NCBI GenBank assembly: GCA_021797515.1
Contig: JAJZZP010000036.1
Location: 1 to 64,000, forward strand
Length of the DNA: 64,000 bases
Reading direction: 5' to 3'
Source: Bacillota bacterium
Lineage (GTDB): Bacteria; Bacillota; Sulfobacillia; Sulfobacillales; Sulfobacillaceae
Shown here piece by piece: positions 45,510 to 54,276 of the stretch. The notes under the pieces were generated by a model. It was not told the DNA's origin and did no database searches. It saw only the letters and a program-made list of their open reading frames with translations. Position 1 is the stretch's first letter. Every line of letters starts with the position of its first letter. Position numbers and translations under genes: made by a program.

Positions 45510-46685
45510 ATGCGAATAGCGTTATTGGTGATTGATTCGGGAGGCATTGGTCCTGCCCCGGATAGTGTGGATTTTGGCGACAACGGAGCCAACACCATTG
45601 GGCATACGGCCGCCGCGGTGGGCGGAATCGACCTGCCCAATTTAGCAGCGATGGGGCTGACTGGGTTGGTCGATGTGTATGGCAGTCCAGCCGTGCCCCT
45701 GCAAGGGGTGGCATATCCGGTACATCCGCATGCCAACGGAAAGGATACCTTGGCGGGCCATTGGGAGATGATGGGCTTAACGGTTACCACACCGTTTAGA
45801 ACATATCCCGAGGGGTTTCCTGATGATGTGGTGAACCAATTGACCGCCGCATGGGGACGCGAGCCGCTGGGTAATGAGGCGGCGTCGGGAACCGAGATTA
45901 TCGAACGATTGGGGGCGCAACACGTGGCCACCGGACGCCCCATACTTTATACTTCTGCTGATAGTGTGCTGCAAATTGCGGCACATGAAAAAGTGGTGCC
46001 TCTACCCGAATTATATGAATGGTGCCAGAAAGCGCGTGACATTATGCAGGGGCCAAATTTGGTGGGACGAATTATTGCCCGCCCTTTTATTGGCGAACCG
46101 GGGCATTTCCAGCGAACCCCAAATCGCCACGACTACGCGGTAAGTCCCTGGTCACCGACCGAGGTCGACGCTTTACTGCAGCGCGGCGTGCAAACAGTGG
46201 CCATAGGCAAAATTGGGGATATCTTTTCGGGGCAGGGTTTTGGCAAGCATCTACATACGTCCAGCAATATTGACGGATTGGAAAAGACGCTTCAAGTACT
46301 GGAAGAAGACAGCCAACAACCGCAGTTCGTCTTTACCAATTTGGTCGAATTTGATTCCCATTATGGCCATCGTCGCAATCCCGCCGGTTATGCCCGAGCC
46401 CTAAAGGATTTGGATCGATTTCTTCCAAAATTGTGGGTAACGTTGGGATCGGGAGATCAACTATGGATTACGGCGGACCATGGTTGTGATCCTACCTACC
46501 GGGGCACTGACCACACTCGGGAAACAGTACCCTGGCTAGCGTGGGGAAGAGATCTGACGCCATTTGTTGGTCGCCCTAGACAAACCTTGGCAGATATTGC
46601 GGCTACCTTAGCGGTATTGTTTGATGCACCCCAGATTGGCGATGGTCAGGCGGCGCAAAAACTTGTCGAGGGGGGATGGCGATGA
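45510..46685 (+). CDS. deoB: Phosphopentomutase
   Basis: DeoB interconverts ribose or deoxyribose 1-phosphate and 5-phosphate in nucleoside salvage. The 391-residue protein has the alkaline-phosphatase-superfamily start MRIALLVIDSGGIGPAPDS with metal aspartate, SGTEIIERLGAQHV, KIGDIFSGQG and the C-terminal metal site WITADHGCDPTYRGTDHTRE. The ATG at 45510 follows AAGAGG. Its TGA overlaps the ATG of the pdp gene by one A, giving coupled translation. Confidence 0.96.
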   Translation: MRIALLVIDSGGIGPAPDSVDFGDNGANTIGHTAAAVGGIDLPNLAAMGLTGLVDVYGSPAVPLQGVAYPVHPHANGKDTLAGHWEMMGLTVTTPFRTYPEGFPDDVVNQLTAAWGREPLGNEAASGTEIIERLGAQHVATGRPILYTSADSVLQIAAHEKVVPLPELYEWCQKARDIMQGPNLVGRIIARPFIGEPGHFQRTPNRHDYAVSPWSPTEVDALLQRGVQTVAIGKIGDIFSGQGFGKHLHTSSNIDGLEKTLQVLEEDSQQPQFVFTNLVEFDSHYGHRRNPAGYARALKDLDRFLPKLWVTLGSGDQLWITADHGCDPTYRGTDHTRETVPWLAWGRDLTPFVGRPRQTLADIAATLAVLFDAPQIGDGQAAQKLVEGGWR

Positions 46686-47962
46686 TTGAGATTATCGAGA
46701 AGACCCGGGATCGGAAACCATTGTCTCGGGGAGAAATGTGGCGTTGGATTGAAGCGGTGGTGCAAGAGGAGGTACCGGACTATCAGGTCTCTGCCTGGCT
46801 GATGGCGGCCTATCTCAACGGTCTAACGGATGAAGAAATTTTCACCATGACGGAAGCGATGGCAACCATCGGCAGCCCACCCCCTCGCCACATCGGAATG
46901 GTAGACAAGCACTCCACGGGAGGAGTGGGCGATAAAACCAGTTTAATTTTGGCACCGCTGGTGGCGGCACTAGGTGTACCTATGGTGAAAATGTCCGGAA
47001 GAGGATTAGGCCACACCGGGGGCACTCTAGACAAATTGGAAAGTTTTCCGGGATTTCAGGTCCAGTTGAGCACCGAACAATTGGAACGGCAGGTGGCAGA
47101 AGTCGGGGTTGCTGTTATCGCGCAAAGTCATGATCTGGCGCCGGCCGATGCCCGACTTTACGCCTTGCGCGATGTCACCGCAACGGTCGATAGTATCCCT
47201 TTGATTGCAGCTTCCGTTATGAGCAAGAAGCTCGCTGCCAAGTCGCCCAATATTGTTTTGGATGTCAAAGTGGGCAGCGGGGCATTTATGGAAACCAAGC
47301 AACAAGCGATGGAACTGGCACACCTTATGGTACGCATTGGACAGGCTCACAAAGTACGGGTGAAGGCAATTTTAACCGACATGAATCAACCACTGGGATA
47401 TGCTATAGGAAACGCGATTGAGGTCAATGAAGCCATGGCCACATTAAGAGGTCACGGACCCGAGGATTTGACTCAGGAAGTCAAGACATTGGCTAGCCAC
47501 ATGGTGGCTATGGCCCAAAACATTGCTGTAGAACGGGCACTCGGCGAGGTTTCGAGCGCTTTAGATGATGGTAGGGCATGGAAAAAATTTGTCTCTTGGG
47601 TGACCGCCCAAGGGGCGGACGCTAGGGTGTTGAACGCGGATTTGCCTTTAGCGCCGATTCGGACCACGTGGGAATTGCCGGCGCAGGCAACTGTGGCGTC
47701 CATCAATACAAAAGGTATCGGCCTAGCAGCACTTACCCTGGGCGCCGGAAGGCATGTTAAAGATCAGCCTGTAGATCATCAAGTCGGTATTCGGTGCTTT
47801 GTCAAGGTTGGCCAAAGCTATCCAACTGGGACCGTGGCCGCAGAGATTTATGCGCGGGATGCCCAAGCGGCCGATGAGGCGCTACGTCTAGTGAAGGAAG
47901 CGGTAACCTTTGGTCCCGCCCCTGATACTGCCAACGAACCGATCCTCGCGATTATCGAGTGA
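46682..47962 (+). CDS. pdp: Pyrimidine-nucleoside phosphorylase
   Basis: The 426-residue cytosolic enzyme splits thymidine and uridine with phosphate to release base and (deoxy)ribose 1-phosphate, which DeoB then uses. Signatures: VDKHSTGGVGDKTSLILAPL (phosphate loop), MVKMSGRGLGHTGGTLDKLE, DVKVGSGAFMET with the conserved lysine and AAKSPNIVLDV. The ATG at 46682 overlaps the deoB stop and has GAGGGGGG upstream; an ATG two codons earlier is also possible. Confidence 0.95.
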   Translation: MIEIIEKTRDRKPLSRGEMWRWIEAVVQEEVPDYQVSAWLMAAYLNGLTDEEIFTMTEAMATIGSPPPRHIGMVDKHSTGGVGDKTSLILAPLVAALGVPMVKMSGRGLGHTGGTLDKLESFPGFQVQLSTEQLERQVAEVGVAVIAQSHDLAPADARLYALRDVTATVDSIPLIAASVMSKKLAAKSPNIVLDVKVGSGAFMETKQQAMELAHLMVRIGQAHKVRVKAILTDMNQPLGYAIGNAIEVNEAMATLRGHGPEDLTQEVKTLASHMVAMAQNIAVERALGEVSSALDDGRAWKKFVSWVTAQGADARVLNADLPLAPIRTTWELPAQATVASINTKGIGLAALTLGAGRHVKDQPVDHQVGIRCFVKVGQSYPTGTVAAEIYARDAQAADEALRLVKEAVTFGPAPDTANEPILAIIE

Positions 47963-48031
47963 GACTCAGTGCATGAAGGGTCGCCCTGTCGTGGATACTA
48001 ACACAAGTAGTCCCGAAGGGGTGATTTGACA

Positions 48032-49189
48032 ATGGCTAGGACCGGAAAATCGGTATTCGTAATGGTACTCACTGCCTTGCTAATGTTGGCCGGTGGGACG
48101 GTTTGGGCAGAGCCTGCACCGCCTGTGGTGGTGGCACGAGCCGCCGAGTTGGTCGATGCCACCACCGGCCAAGTGTTGTTTTCCAACCACGCAGAACAAG
48201 CCTTGCCGATGGCAAGTGTAACCAAACTCATGACACTGTATATAGCGATTCGTGCCATAACGCAACACAAATTGTCGCTTCACGCCATGGTACCGGCCGA
48301 CATTGAAGCTTACCGTATTGCCGGTTCGCAAATTTGGTTGCGACCAGGCGAAAAGCTGAGCGTGGAACAAATGTTGCGGGCGATTGCCGTGGGTTCTGCC
48401 AATGACGCGGCCTATGCGTTGGGCACATATATCGGAGGTTCCGAATCCCAATTTGTAGCTATGATGAACCAAACAGCTAAAGAGCTTGGTATGCACCATA
48501 CCCATTTTGCTAACCCGCATGGCTTGCCAGCAGCGGACCATTATACCACCGCGCACGATTTGGCGCTTTTGGGTGCGGCAGCGGTGAAATATCCGCTATT
48601 GCTGCAGTATACCTCGCAGTGGCAAGACCGATCCATTCGCAACGGCAAAGGTGGTCATCTGTGGTTGATTAACCAGAATCGTTTGTTGAGAACTTTCGCC
48701 GGCGCCGACGGATTGAAGACAGGGTACACCCATAGCGCCGGATTTTGCATGGTAGCTAGTGCCCATCGTGATCACACGCGACTGATTGCGGTGATCTTAG
48801 GGGCGCCCTCTTCTAAATTACGATTTCAAGATGCCTCCGGGTTGTTAAGCTGGGGATTTCAAAATTATCGGACGTTATATATTGACAAACCTACGGGATT
48901 GCCCCAAGTGGTGCCAGTGTTCCACGGGGTAAGGCCCGAGGTTCGTGTGGGCTTGTCGCGACCATTAGCATTAACCATATCCCCCGGCGAAAGCCAACGG
49001 GTAACTTGGCGGATCGAGATGGCACGGCATCTGGCAGCTCCGGTTCGATATCATCAGACTGTGGGTCAAGTGGTTGTCAATATCCCTCACCGGCGTCCGG
49101 TACGTATTTCGGTTTGGGCGACTCAGGCAATTAGGCGTCAGCACTTTGGGGAAGTGGTCTGGAATTATTTTTGGCACATCGTAGACTAG
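48032..49189 (+). CDS. dacF: D-alanyl-D-alanine carboxypeptidase DacF
   Basis: DacF is a penicillin-binding protein that trims peptidoglycan side chains, acting outside the membrane, in spore formers on the germ cell wall/cortex. The 385-residue protein has a signal peptide (VFVMVLTALLMLAGGTVWA), the SVTK nucleophile motif (Ser62-Lys65), SAN in VGSANDAAYALG, and KTG in GLKTGYTHSAGF, followed by a PBP5-like C-terminal domain. The ATG at 48032 has GAAGGGG upstream. Its place before spoIIAA matches the conserved layout, here with one extra gene between. Confidence 0.93.
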   Translation: MARTGKSVFVMVLTALLMLAGGTVWAEPAPPVVVARAAELVDATTGQVLFSNHAEQALPMASVTKLMTLYIAIRAITQHKLSLHAMVPADIEAYRIAGSQIWLRPGEKLSVEQMLRAIAVGSANDAAYALGTYIGGSESQFVAMMNQTAKELGMHHTHFANPHGLPAADHYTTAHDLALLGAAAVKYPLLLQYTSQWQDRSIRNGKGGHLWLINQNRLLRTFAGADGLKTGYTHSAGFCMVASAHRDHTRLIAVILGAPSSKLRFQDASGLLSWGFQNYRTLYIDKPTGLPQVVPVFHGVRPEVRVGLSRPLALTISPGESQRVTWRIEMARHLAAPVRYHQTVGQVVVNIPHRRPVRISVWATQAIRRQHFGEVVWNYFWHIVD

Positions 49190-49199
49190 GAGGCGGGCT

Positions 49200-49862
49200 G
49201 TGGATAAACATCACTTGGAATTGGTGAAGCACAGACTAGAGGATTTAACCGAAAACCTGGAAGCGCAGTTGGATGTGGCAGAAACCGACTCCGTCGAAGC
49301 CCTGAGCGCCTATGACAACCATCCCGCTGATTTAGGCACCGACACTTTCGAACGGGAGCTGGATCTTGGGATTGTTACTGGACTGCGTAGCCGACTGGAC
49401 TTGGTTGCGAACGCGTTAGCAAGACTTAATCAGGGGGCCTACGGAATTTGTGAGCGTTGCGGCCAACCCATCGACCCCGCCCGTCTTCAAGTGGTACCCG
49501 AGGTTCAGTTCTGCCTGAGGTGTCAAAATCTCATAGATCAACCTTATAAACCCCTGCTTTCCGAGGCAGAGGTGGTTCCGCGGCCCTTAGGTCGTGATGC
49601 TGGGCACGATGGGGTAGAGCCAAACGGAGAAGATTTTTGGCAAAGTGTGGCCAAATGGGGCAATTCAGATACCCCTACGGACAACCCGCCTGCAGTCGAT
49701 TATAAAGAAACCTATAGTGGGTTTGACCAACCTATTGGTTACGTGGAGGACGTGGAATCCATCGTGGATGAAACCGGTGAGGTGCTGTTTGATACCTTGC
49801 GGGAGAAAAAAAGGCGACGGGGAGAGAGTGTCGACAAAGAAACTGATCAAGACAGCGAATGA
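49200..49862 (+). CDS. DksA/TraR-type zinc-finger protein (YteA-like)
   Basis: The 220-residue protein has an N-terminal helical region (HLELVKHRLEDLTENLEAQL), acidic DDNHPADLGTDTFERELD-like sequence with the TraR/DksA signature, and a C4 zinc finger with CERCGQPIDPARLQVVP then CLRC, which fits YteA/YlyA proteins of Bacillota. The C-terminal ~90 residues are acidic and low in conservation. Such proteins are thought to bind RNA polymerase; YlyA is linked to spore-stage transcription. It is not normally part of the dacF-spoIIAA region. A terminator hairpin follows it. Confidence 0.8.
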   Translation: MDKHHLELVKHRLEDLTENLEAQLDVAETDSVEALSAYDNHPADLGTDTFERELDLGIVTGLRSRLDLVANALARLNQGAYGICERCGQPIDPARLQVVPEVQFCLRCQNLIDQPYKPLLSEAEVVPRPLGRDAGHDGVEPNGEDFWQSVAKWGNSDTPTDNPPAVDYKETYSGFDQPIGYVEDVESIVDETGEVLFDTLREKKRRRGESVDKETDQDSE

Positions 49863-49885
49863 GGCGGCCAAAACCCGCCTTTTTT
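49862..49885 (+). terminator. Intrinsic terminator after the DksA-like gene
   Basis: AGGCGG and CCGCCT form a 6-bp stem with a 7-base loop followed by six T. It separates the xerD-to-yteA block from spoIIAA, so spoIIA needs its own promoter. Confidence 0.75.
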
Positions 49886-49949
49886 CGCGCGTCAAGACGT
49901 GTATCATGAGATCCATACCGGGCTTGTCCCCCCGATGGAGGAGGCTTAC

Positions 49950-50285
49950 ATGACCATCCTACATACTGTTTTAGGGCCGCGCATCGTAGTGGCTGTCAAT
50001 GGCGACCTGGATCTGAAGACGGCTCAGCCACTGCGCGACGCGCTAGATCAATTGATTGACCGGTATCCGGATAAAAATTTGTTGCTGGATTTGGCTGAAG
50101 TGGATTTTGTGGATAGTTCCGGGATTGGCGTCATTTTAGGTCGCTATCGGAAACTGGCGGATCGGCATCGAACAGTGTCACTAGCCGGGGTAAAACCGGC
50201 ATTGCGCACGGTGCTGGATTTAGCCGGAATTTTTTCCATTATCGCCGTAGTGGATAGTCCAGTGCGTAAAGAGGCCGAGCAATAG
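49950..50285 (+). CDS. spoIIAA: Anti-sigma F factor antagonist SpoIIAA
   Basis: This 111-residue STAS-domain protein binds SpoIIAB to free sigma-F in the forespore. It has the STAS core LGPRIVVAVNGDLDLKTAQP, the DFVDSSGIGVILGRYR loop with the phosphorylated serine (Ser57 likely) and VLDLAGIFSIIAVVD. I chose the ATG at 49950, which follows GGAGGAGGC. It is the first gene of spoIIAA-spoIIAB-sigF. Confidence 0.93.
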   Translation: MTILHTVLGPRIVVAVNGDLDLKTAQPLRDALDQLIDRYPDKNLLLDLAEVDFVDSSGIGVILGRYRKLADRHRTVSLAGVKPALRTVLDLAGIFSIIAVVDSPVRKEAEQ

Positions 50286-50332
50286 ACAGAGGGTAAGTTA
50301 GGTTGAGCGGAGGGTGGAGGGAGGAGTATACA

Positions 50333-50776
50333 TTGACTAATCGTATGACCTTACGGTTTTTGTCTTTGGCCGAAAATGTAGGTTTAGCCCGTGTTGCGGT
50401 GGCTTCATTGGCCAGTCAAATCCGTTTTTCGCTACAGGACGTAGATGAGATAAAGGTTGCGGTATCGGAAGCCGTGTCCAACGCCATCATTCACGGGTAT
50501 TTAGGTCAGGTCGATGGCTGGATCCAGGTTGATTGCCTCTTAGACAATTCCGGTCTTACGGTAACAGTCGAGGATTGGGGCGTGGGTATTGACGACGTGG
50601 AATTAGCCCGCCAGCCCGCCTATTCCCGCGACCCCGAGCGAATGGGATTGGGATTTGTGTTTATGGAATCATTTATGCATGGACTGACGGTAGAATCTAT
50701 CCCGGGACAGGGCACCCGGGTGGAGATGCGCCGTCTGGTTACCGTATCCGGGGAACTGTCGCGCGATGCCCAATGA
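50333..50776 (+). CDS. spoIIAB: Anti-sigma F factor/serine kinase SpoIIAB
   Basis: SpoIIAB holds sigma-F inactive and phosphorylates SpoIIAA. The 147-residue GHKL ATPase shows the N box VAVSEAVSNAIIHGY, the G1 box VEDWGVGIDD and the G2 region RMGLGFVFMESFMHGL. The TTG at 50333 is preceded by GGAGGGAGGAG and gives the normal length of about 146 residues. Its end overlaps sigF by 11 bases. Confidence 0.93.
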   Translation: MTNRMTLRFLSLAENVGLARVAVASLASQIRFSLQDVDEIKVAVSEAVSNAIIHGYLGQVDGWIQVDCLLDNSGLTVTVEDWGVGIDDVELARQPAYSRDPERMGLGFVFMESFMHGLTVESIPGQGTRVEMRRLVTVSGELSRDAQ

Positions 50777-51539
50777 TGAACCAGGGTATCCGACTTCGAG
50801 TGCCGAAGAACTAGACCTTTACCGTCAAGCCCAGGCGGGGAATAAACTGGCTCGAGAGGAGTTGGTAGAACGGCACTGGAACTTAATTTGGCACATTGTT
50901 CACCGATTTACTGGTCGTGGACAAGACCCAGAAGATTTGTTTCAGGTGGGTGCCATTGGTTTGTTAAAGGCCATTGACCGCTTTGACGTGGATCGCGGTT
51001 TAAAATTTTCCACTTATGCCGTTCCTCTAATCATGGGAGAAATTCGACGCCATTTGAGGGATGATCAACCCATGCGGATAGCGCGTTCCTTGCGGGAATT
51101 GGGCATGAAAGTGGAGCAGACACGCTCTCAGATGACCCAAAAATTGGGACGCGATCCCACGACTTTGGAGATCTCCCAAGAAATTGGGGTTGATGTGGCG
51201 GAAATCAGCGAAGCGATGGACGCGGTACGGCCACTTGCCTCTCTGAATCAGCCAATCGAGACATCCAACGGATCGGAAACTCACCTGGCCGACACGATTC
51301 ATGATACGTCGGGAGAAACCGAGTGGCTGGAACAGATGGCGTTAAGCCAAGCGTTTGAGGAATTGGATGAGCGGGAGCGATATATTCTTAGAGCCCGAAT
51401 TGTCGAAGGCCGCACTCAAATGGAAGTGGCGAAACGCTTAAATGTGTCTCAAGTACAGATTTCGCGTTTGGAACGCAAGGCATTGGACCGTTTGAAGTTT
51501 TCGTTAGCAGATGTACCGATATCGCACGACAACCATTGA
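50766..51539 (+). CDS. sigF: RNA polymerase sigma-F factor
   Basis: Sigma-F directs the first forespore-specific genes. The 257-residue protein carries sigma-70 region 2 (LVERHWNLIWHIVHRFTGRG, DPEDLFQVGAIGLLKAIDRF then FSTYAVPLIMGEIRRHLRDD), region 3 (RIARSLRELGMKVEQTRSQM) and region 4 with the helix-turn-helix (GRTQMEVAKRLNVSQVQISR). It starts with an ATG inside the end of spoIIAB. No terminator is visible before the dodecin gene. Confidence 0.95.
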   Translation: MPNDEPGYPTSSAEELDLYRQAQAGNKLAREELVERHWNLIWHIVHRFTGRGQDPEDLFQVGAIGLLKAIDRFDVDRGLKFSTYAVPLIMGEIRRHLRDDQPMRIARSLRELGMKVEQTRSQMTQKLGRDPTTLEISQEIGVDVAEISEAMDAVRPLASLNQPIETSNGSETHLADTIHDTSGETEWLEQMALSQAFEELDERERYILRARIVEGRTQMEVAKRLNVSQVQISRLERKALDRLKFSLADVPISHDNH

Positions 51540-51570
51540 ATTTGGACAAATGAAATGAATCTTCCTGGGC

Positions 51571-51577
51571 CATACTA
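51571..51577 (+). promoter_or_regulatory. Candidate sigma-G -10 element
   Basis: CATACTA between sigF and the dodecin gene equals the -10 consensus of sigma-G promoters, and spoVA operons are sigma-G-controlled in Bacillus. The best -35 (TGAAAT) is only 14 bp upstream, closer than the usual 17-18 bp, so the assignment is tentative. Confidence 0.4.
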
Positions 51578-51617
51578 CCCCTGAATCTTGATGACAAGTG
51601 AAGGGGGTCTTTTCTTT

Positions 51618-51833
51618 ATGGCAACGGTGGCAAAGGTAATCGAACTGGTAGGGCAATCTCCGACCAGTTGGCAGGATGCTGTGGAAGGTGCAGTGCAGGA
51701 GGCACACCGCACCATTGACCACATAACCGGGGTGGAAGTCACAAATTGGACAGCCGCGGTGGATGGCGGCAAAGTGACGGAATACAAGGTTGACGTCAAA
51801 ATCGCTTTTGCGGTGGATCCCAACCGCCAATAG
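51618..51833 (+). CDS. Dodecin
   Basis: The 71-residue protein is a dodecin, a small flavin-binding protein that forms a hollow 12-mer: VAKVIELVGQSPTSWQDAVE, then GVEVTNWTAAVDGGKVTEYK with the flavin-stacking tryptophan (W in NWTA). It stores or quenches flavin or coenzyme. The ATG at 51618 follows GAAGGGGG. Dodecin lies between sigF and spoVAC and 15 bases before spoVAC, so it is likely cotranscribed with spoVA. That placement is not part of the standard Bacillus cluster. Confidence 0.9.
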   Translation: MATVAKVIELVGQSPTSWQDAVEGAVQEAHRTIDHITGVEVTNWTAAVDGGKVTEYKVDVKIAFAVDPNRQ

Positions 51834-51848
51834 GGGGCTTTCCATTCC

Positions 51849-52310
51849 ATGGCAAATCAAGAAGCCAGCAAAACTGCACGTGACTATCAAGAATTGGTCA
51901 AAACGAAACGGCCGGGCAAGCCAGTCCTTAAAAACCTGATTTATGCATTTTTAGTTGGGGGAGCGATTTCGGTAGTTGGTCAAGGAATACAATGCGGCTT
52001 TATGCAGTATGGCATGAGTGCCAAAGAAGCCACTAGTCCGACAACCGTTGTATTAATCGGATTAGGGGCATTGTTTACCGGATTTGGTTGGTATGACCAA
52101 TTGGTCACAAGGGGTGGCATGGGGGGAACTTTGCCGATTACAGGGTTTGCCAATGCTATGGTGGCACCAGCAATGGAATTTCGCAGCGAGGGCCTTATTT
52201 TGGGTGTGGGCGCCAAATTATTTACCGTTGCCGGTCCAGTGTTGGTGTATGGATTAAGTGCGGCCTTCGTCGTGGGATTGATTCGGTTTCTTATCACGGG
52301 GGTCGCCTAG
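51849..52310 (+). CDS. spoVAC: Stage V sporulation protein AC
   Basis: SpoVAC is an inner-membrane channel component that passes dipicolinic acid into the spore and releases it at germination. The 153-residue protein has a charged lead (YQELVKTKRPGKPVLKNLIY) and four hydrophobic stretches (FLVGGAISVVGQGI, VLIGLGALFTGFG, MGGTLPITGFANAMVAPAME, LVYGLSAAFVVGLIRFLI), as expected. It starts 15 bases after the dodecin gene and precedes spoVAD by one base. Confidence 0.95.
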   Translation: MANQEASKTARDYQELVKTKRPGKPVLKNLIYAFLVGGAISVVGQGIQCGFMQYGMSAKEATSPTTVVLIGLGALFTGFGWYDQLVTRGGMGGTLPITGFANAMVAPAMEFRSEGLILGVGAKLFTVAGPVLVYGLSAAFVVGLIRFLITGVA

Positions 52311-52311
52311 A

Positions 52312-53340
52312 ATGCCGGCCCGAAAAATCGGCCCTGGCACCTATCATACGAGTAGGGTAGGCATTAAATCGACCGCCGCAATCGTGGGTCCTAAGGAAGG
52401 CGAGGGACCGCTTCGGACTTACTTTGATGAAATATGGGCATCGGAGGCCCATCAACAGAAAAGTGTTGAACGAGCGGAACGTATGATGCTGGAAGACACT
52501 ATGAACTTGGCGGTGGAGAAGGCGGGCTGCGGGTGGGCGGAAATTGACATGGTTTTAGGGGGAGATCTGCTAGACCAAATTGTGTCGACTAATTTCGCGG
52601 CACGGCGGCATCAACGACCGCTGTTAGGCCTGTTTTCCGCCTGCGCCGTGTTCACCGAAGCCTTGGGCTTAGCAGCCTTGTTAGTAGCCGACCACCATCC
52701 CACGACGGTGGCCGTGGGTGCAGTAAGCCATCATATGGCAGCCGAACGTCAATTTCGGTTTCCCGTGGAACTCGGCTATCAAAGAACTCCCACAGCCGCC
52801 TGGACGGCTACTGCTGCAGGGGCTGCGGTTGTGGGGCCGGCAGAATCTGGTGACGTAGTGGTTGACGGTGTAACTTTCGGAAGGGTGGTCGACTGGGGTT
52901 CAAAAGATCCCAACGACATGGGCAGTGCTATGGCCCCAGCTGCGTTTGATACCATCAAGCAACATTTGATGGCAACTGGTGATGTCATTAGTGACTACGA
53001 TGCGATTTTTACCGGAGATTTAGGGGTTTTGGGGGTGGATTTGCTCCAAGCCCTAGGCAAAAAAGAAGGATTGCATTTTGGCGCCCGGCTCAATGACTGT
53101 GGCAAAAGCTTGTACTACCTGAAAGAACAAGATGTTCACAATGGGGCATCGGGGCCAGGGTGTTCTGCCGGTGTGTTTGCAGGGTATTTACACCACCGCC
53201 TGTTGGCGGGGGAATGGCAGCGACTGCTATTAGTGGCCACGGGAGCCTTGTTTTCGCCCACGACCTATCAACAAGGAGAATCCATTCCTTGTATTGCTCA
53301 TGCCGTAAGCTTAGGCAGACCGGAGGCCCCCCGACCATGA
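52312..53340 (+). CDS. spoVAD: Stage V sporulation protein AD
   Basis: SpoVAD binds dipicolinic acid and acts with SpoVAC and SpoVAE at the spore inner membrane. The 342-residue protein has the thiolase-like fold with GLFSACAVFTEALGLAALLV, where the cysteine sits in the thiolase-like active-site position, and GLFGDLGVLG-like TGDLGVLGVDLLQALG plus HNGASGPGCSAGVFAGYL. Its TGA overlaps the ATG of the next gene by one base. Confidence 0.95.
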   Translation: MPARKIGPGTYHTSRVGIKSTAAIVGPKEGEGPLRTYFDEIWASEAHQQKSVERAERMMLEDTMNLAVEKAGCGWAEIDMVLGGDLLDQIVSTNFAARRHQRPLLGLFSACAVFTEALGLAALLVADHHPTTVAVGAVSHHMAAERQFRFPVELGYQRTPTAAWTATAAGAAVVGPAESGDVVVDGVTFGRVVDWGSKDPNDMGSAMAPAAFDTIKQHLMATGDVISDYDAIFTGDLGVLGVDLLQALGKKEGLHFGARLNDCGKSLYYLKEQDVHNGASGPGCSAGVFAGYLHHRLLAGEWQRLLLVATGALFSPTTYQQGESIPCIAHAVSLGRPEAPRP

Positions 53341-53687
53341 TGTTTTTTTGGGCATTTTTGGTGGGCGGCCTTATATGTATGCTCGCCCAGTTAACGTTGG
53401 ATCTGTTTGCCGTGACTCCGGCCCATGTCCTGGTATTGTTTGTGGTACTAGGAGCTGTATTTGGCGGCGTCGGGCTCTATGGCAAGCTGGTATCTTTTGC
53501 CGGAGCTGGTGCGACCGTTCCATTGCCCGGATTTGGTTATACCATGGTGTCAGGCATCGGGGAAGCTGTAAAAGAAAAGGGCGTATTAGGTCTGTTGACC
53601 GGCGGTTTGACCGCTGCCGCTGGCGGGATCAAAGCCGCTGTCTTATTTGGTCTTCTGGCTGCGTTGCTTTTCAAGCCAAAAGCCTAA
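53337..53687 (+). CDS. spoVAEB: Stage V sporulation protein AEB
   Basis: The 116-residue membrane protein has the SpoVAC/AEB type helices, including FWAFLVGGLICMLAQLTLDL, VVLGAVFGGVGLYGKLVSFA and GATVPLPGFGYTMVSGIGEA. It forms part of the dipicolinate channel with SpoVAC. The ATG overlaps the spoVAD stop (ATGA). Confidence 0.93.
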   Translation: MMFFWAFLVGGLICMLAQLTLDLFAVTPAHVLVLFVVLGAVFGGVGLYGKLVSFAGAGATVPLPGFGYTMVSGIGEAVKEKGVLGLLTGGLTAAAGGIKAAVLFGLLAALLFKPKA

Positions 53688-53712
53688 GATGGTCGATAAG
53701 GAGGCAGGATAT

Positions 53713-54276
53713 ATGGCACATGATGTAATTGTAGTGACTGATGGCGATGAGACCGCGTACCGAGCCATTGACGTCGCATGTCAAGAGTTGGAGTTGTTCC
53801 CGTTGATGGCTTCGCGAGGCAACCCTACACCGTTATCAGGCAAAGCGCTTGTGAAAGCTGTGTTGGAAGCCCCGAAAGAACCAGTCGTGGTGATGGTCGA
53901 TGACCGCGGTCAGGCCGACCAGGGTGTTGGGGAACGGGACCTTGAGGTGCTTTTGAAATCCCCGAAATTGAATGTGCTGGGAGTGGTGGCGGTTGCTGCT
54001 AATACCCGGTCCGTGCAAGGAGTTGCCGTAGATGCCTCAGTGACTCAAACCGGCCAGGTCATTGATGGGGTCGTGAACAAAAAAGGTCGCGCCACCTCCG
54101 GAGACACCTTGCATGGGGATACTGTGGATGTACTGCACGGTCATGAGGAGTTGACGGTAATCGGTCTAGGGGATCCGGGTAAAATGGAGGGCCACGATAC
54201 TATGTCGCAGGGCGTTCCGGCCACTAAAAAAGCATTGCAGGAAATTCTTCGACGGAGCGGATACCATGAAAGTTAA
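53713..54276 (+). CDS. spoVAEA: Stage V sporulation protein AEA
   Basis: The 187-residue soluble protein begins VIVVTDGDETAYRAIDVACQ and later has VVVMVDDRGQADQGVGERDL, as in SpoVAEA, which is needed for normal DPA-dependent germination. I chose the ATG at 53713 with AAGGAGG upstream; two longer starts overlap the preceding gene. It overlaps spoVAF by 11 bases. Confidence 0.85.
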   Translation: MAHDVIVVTDGDETAYRAIDVACQELELFPLMASRGNPTPLSGKALVKAVLEAPKEPVVVMVDDRGQADQGVGERDLEVLLKSPKLNVLGVVAVAANTRSVQGVAVDASVTQTGQVIDGVVNKKGRATSGDTLHGDTVDVLHGHEELTVIGLGDPGKMEGHDTMSQGVPATKKALQEILRRSGYHES

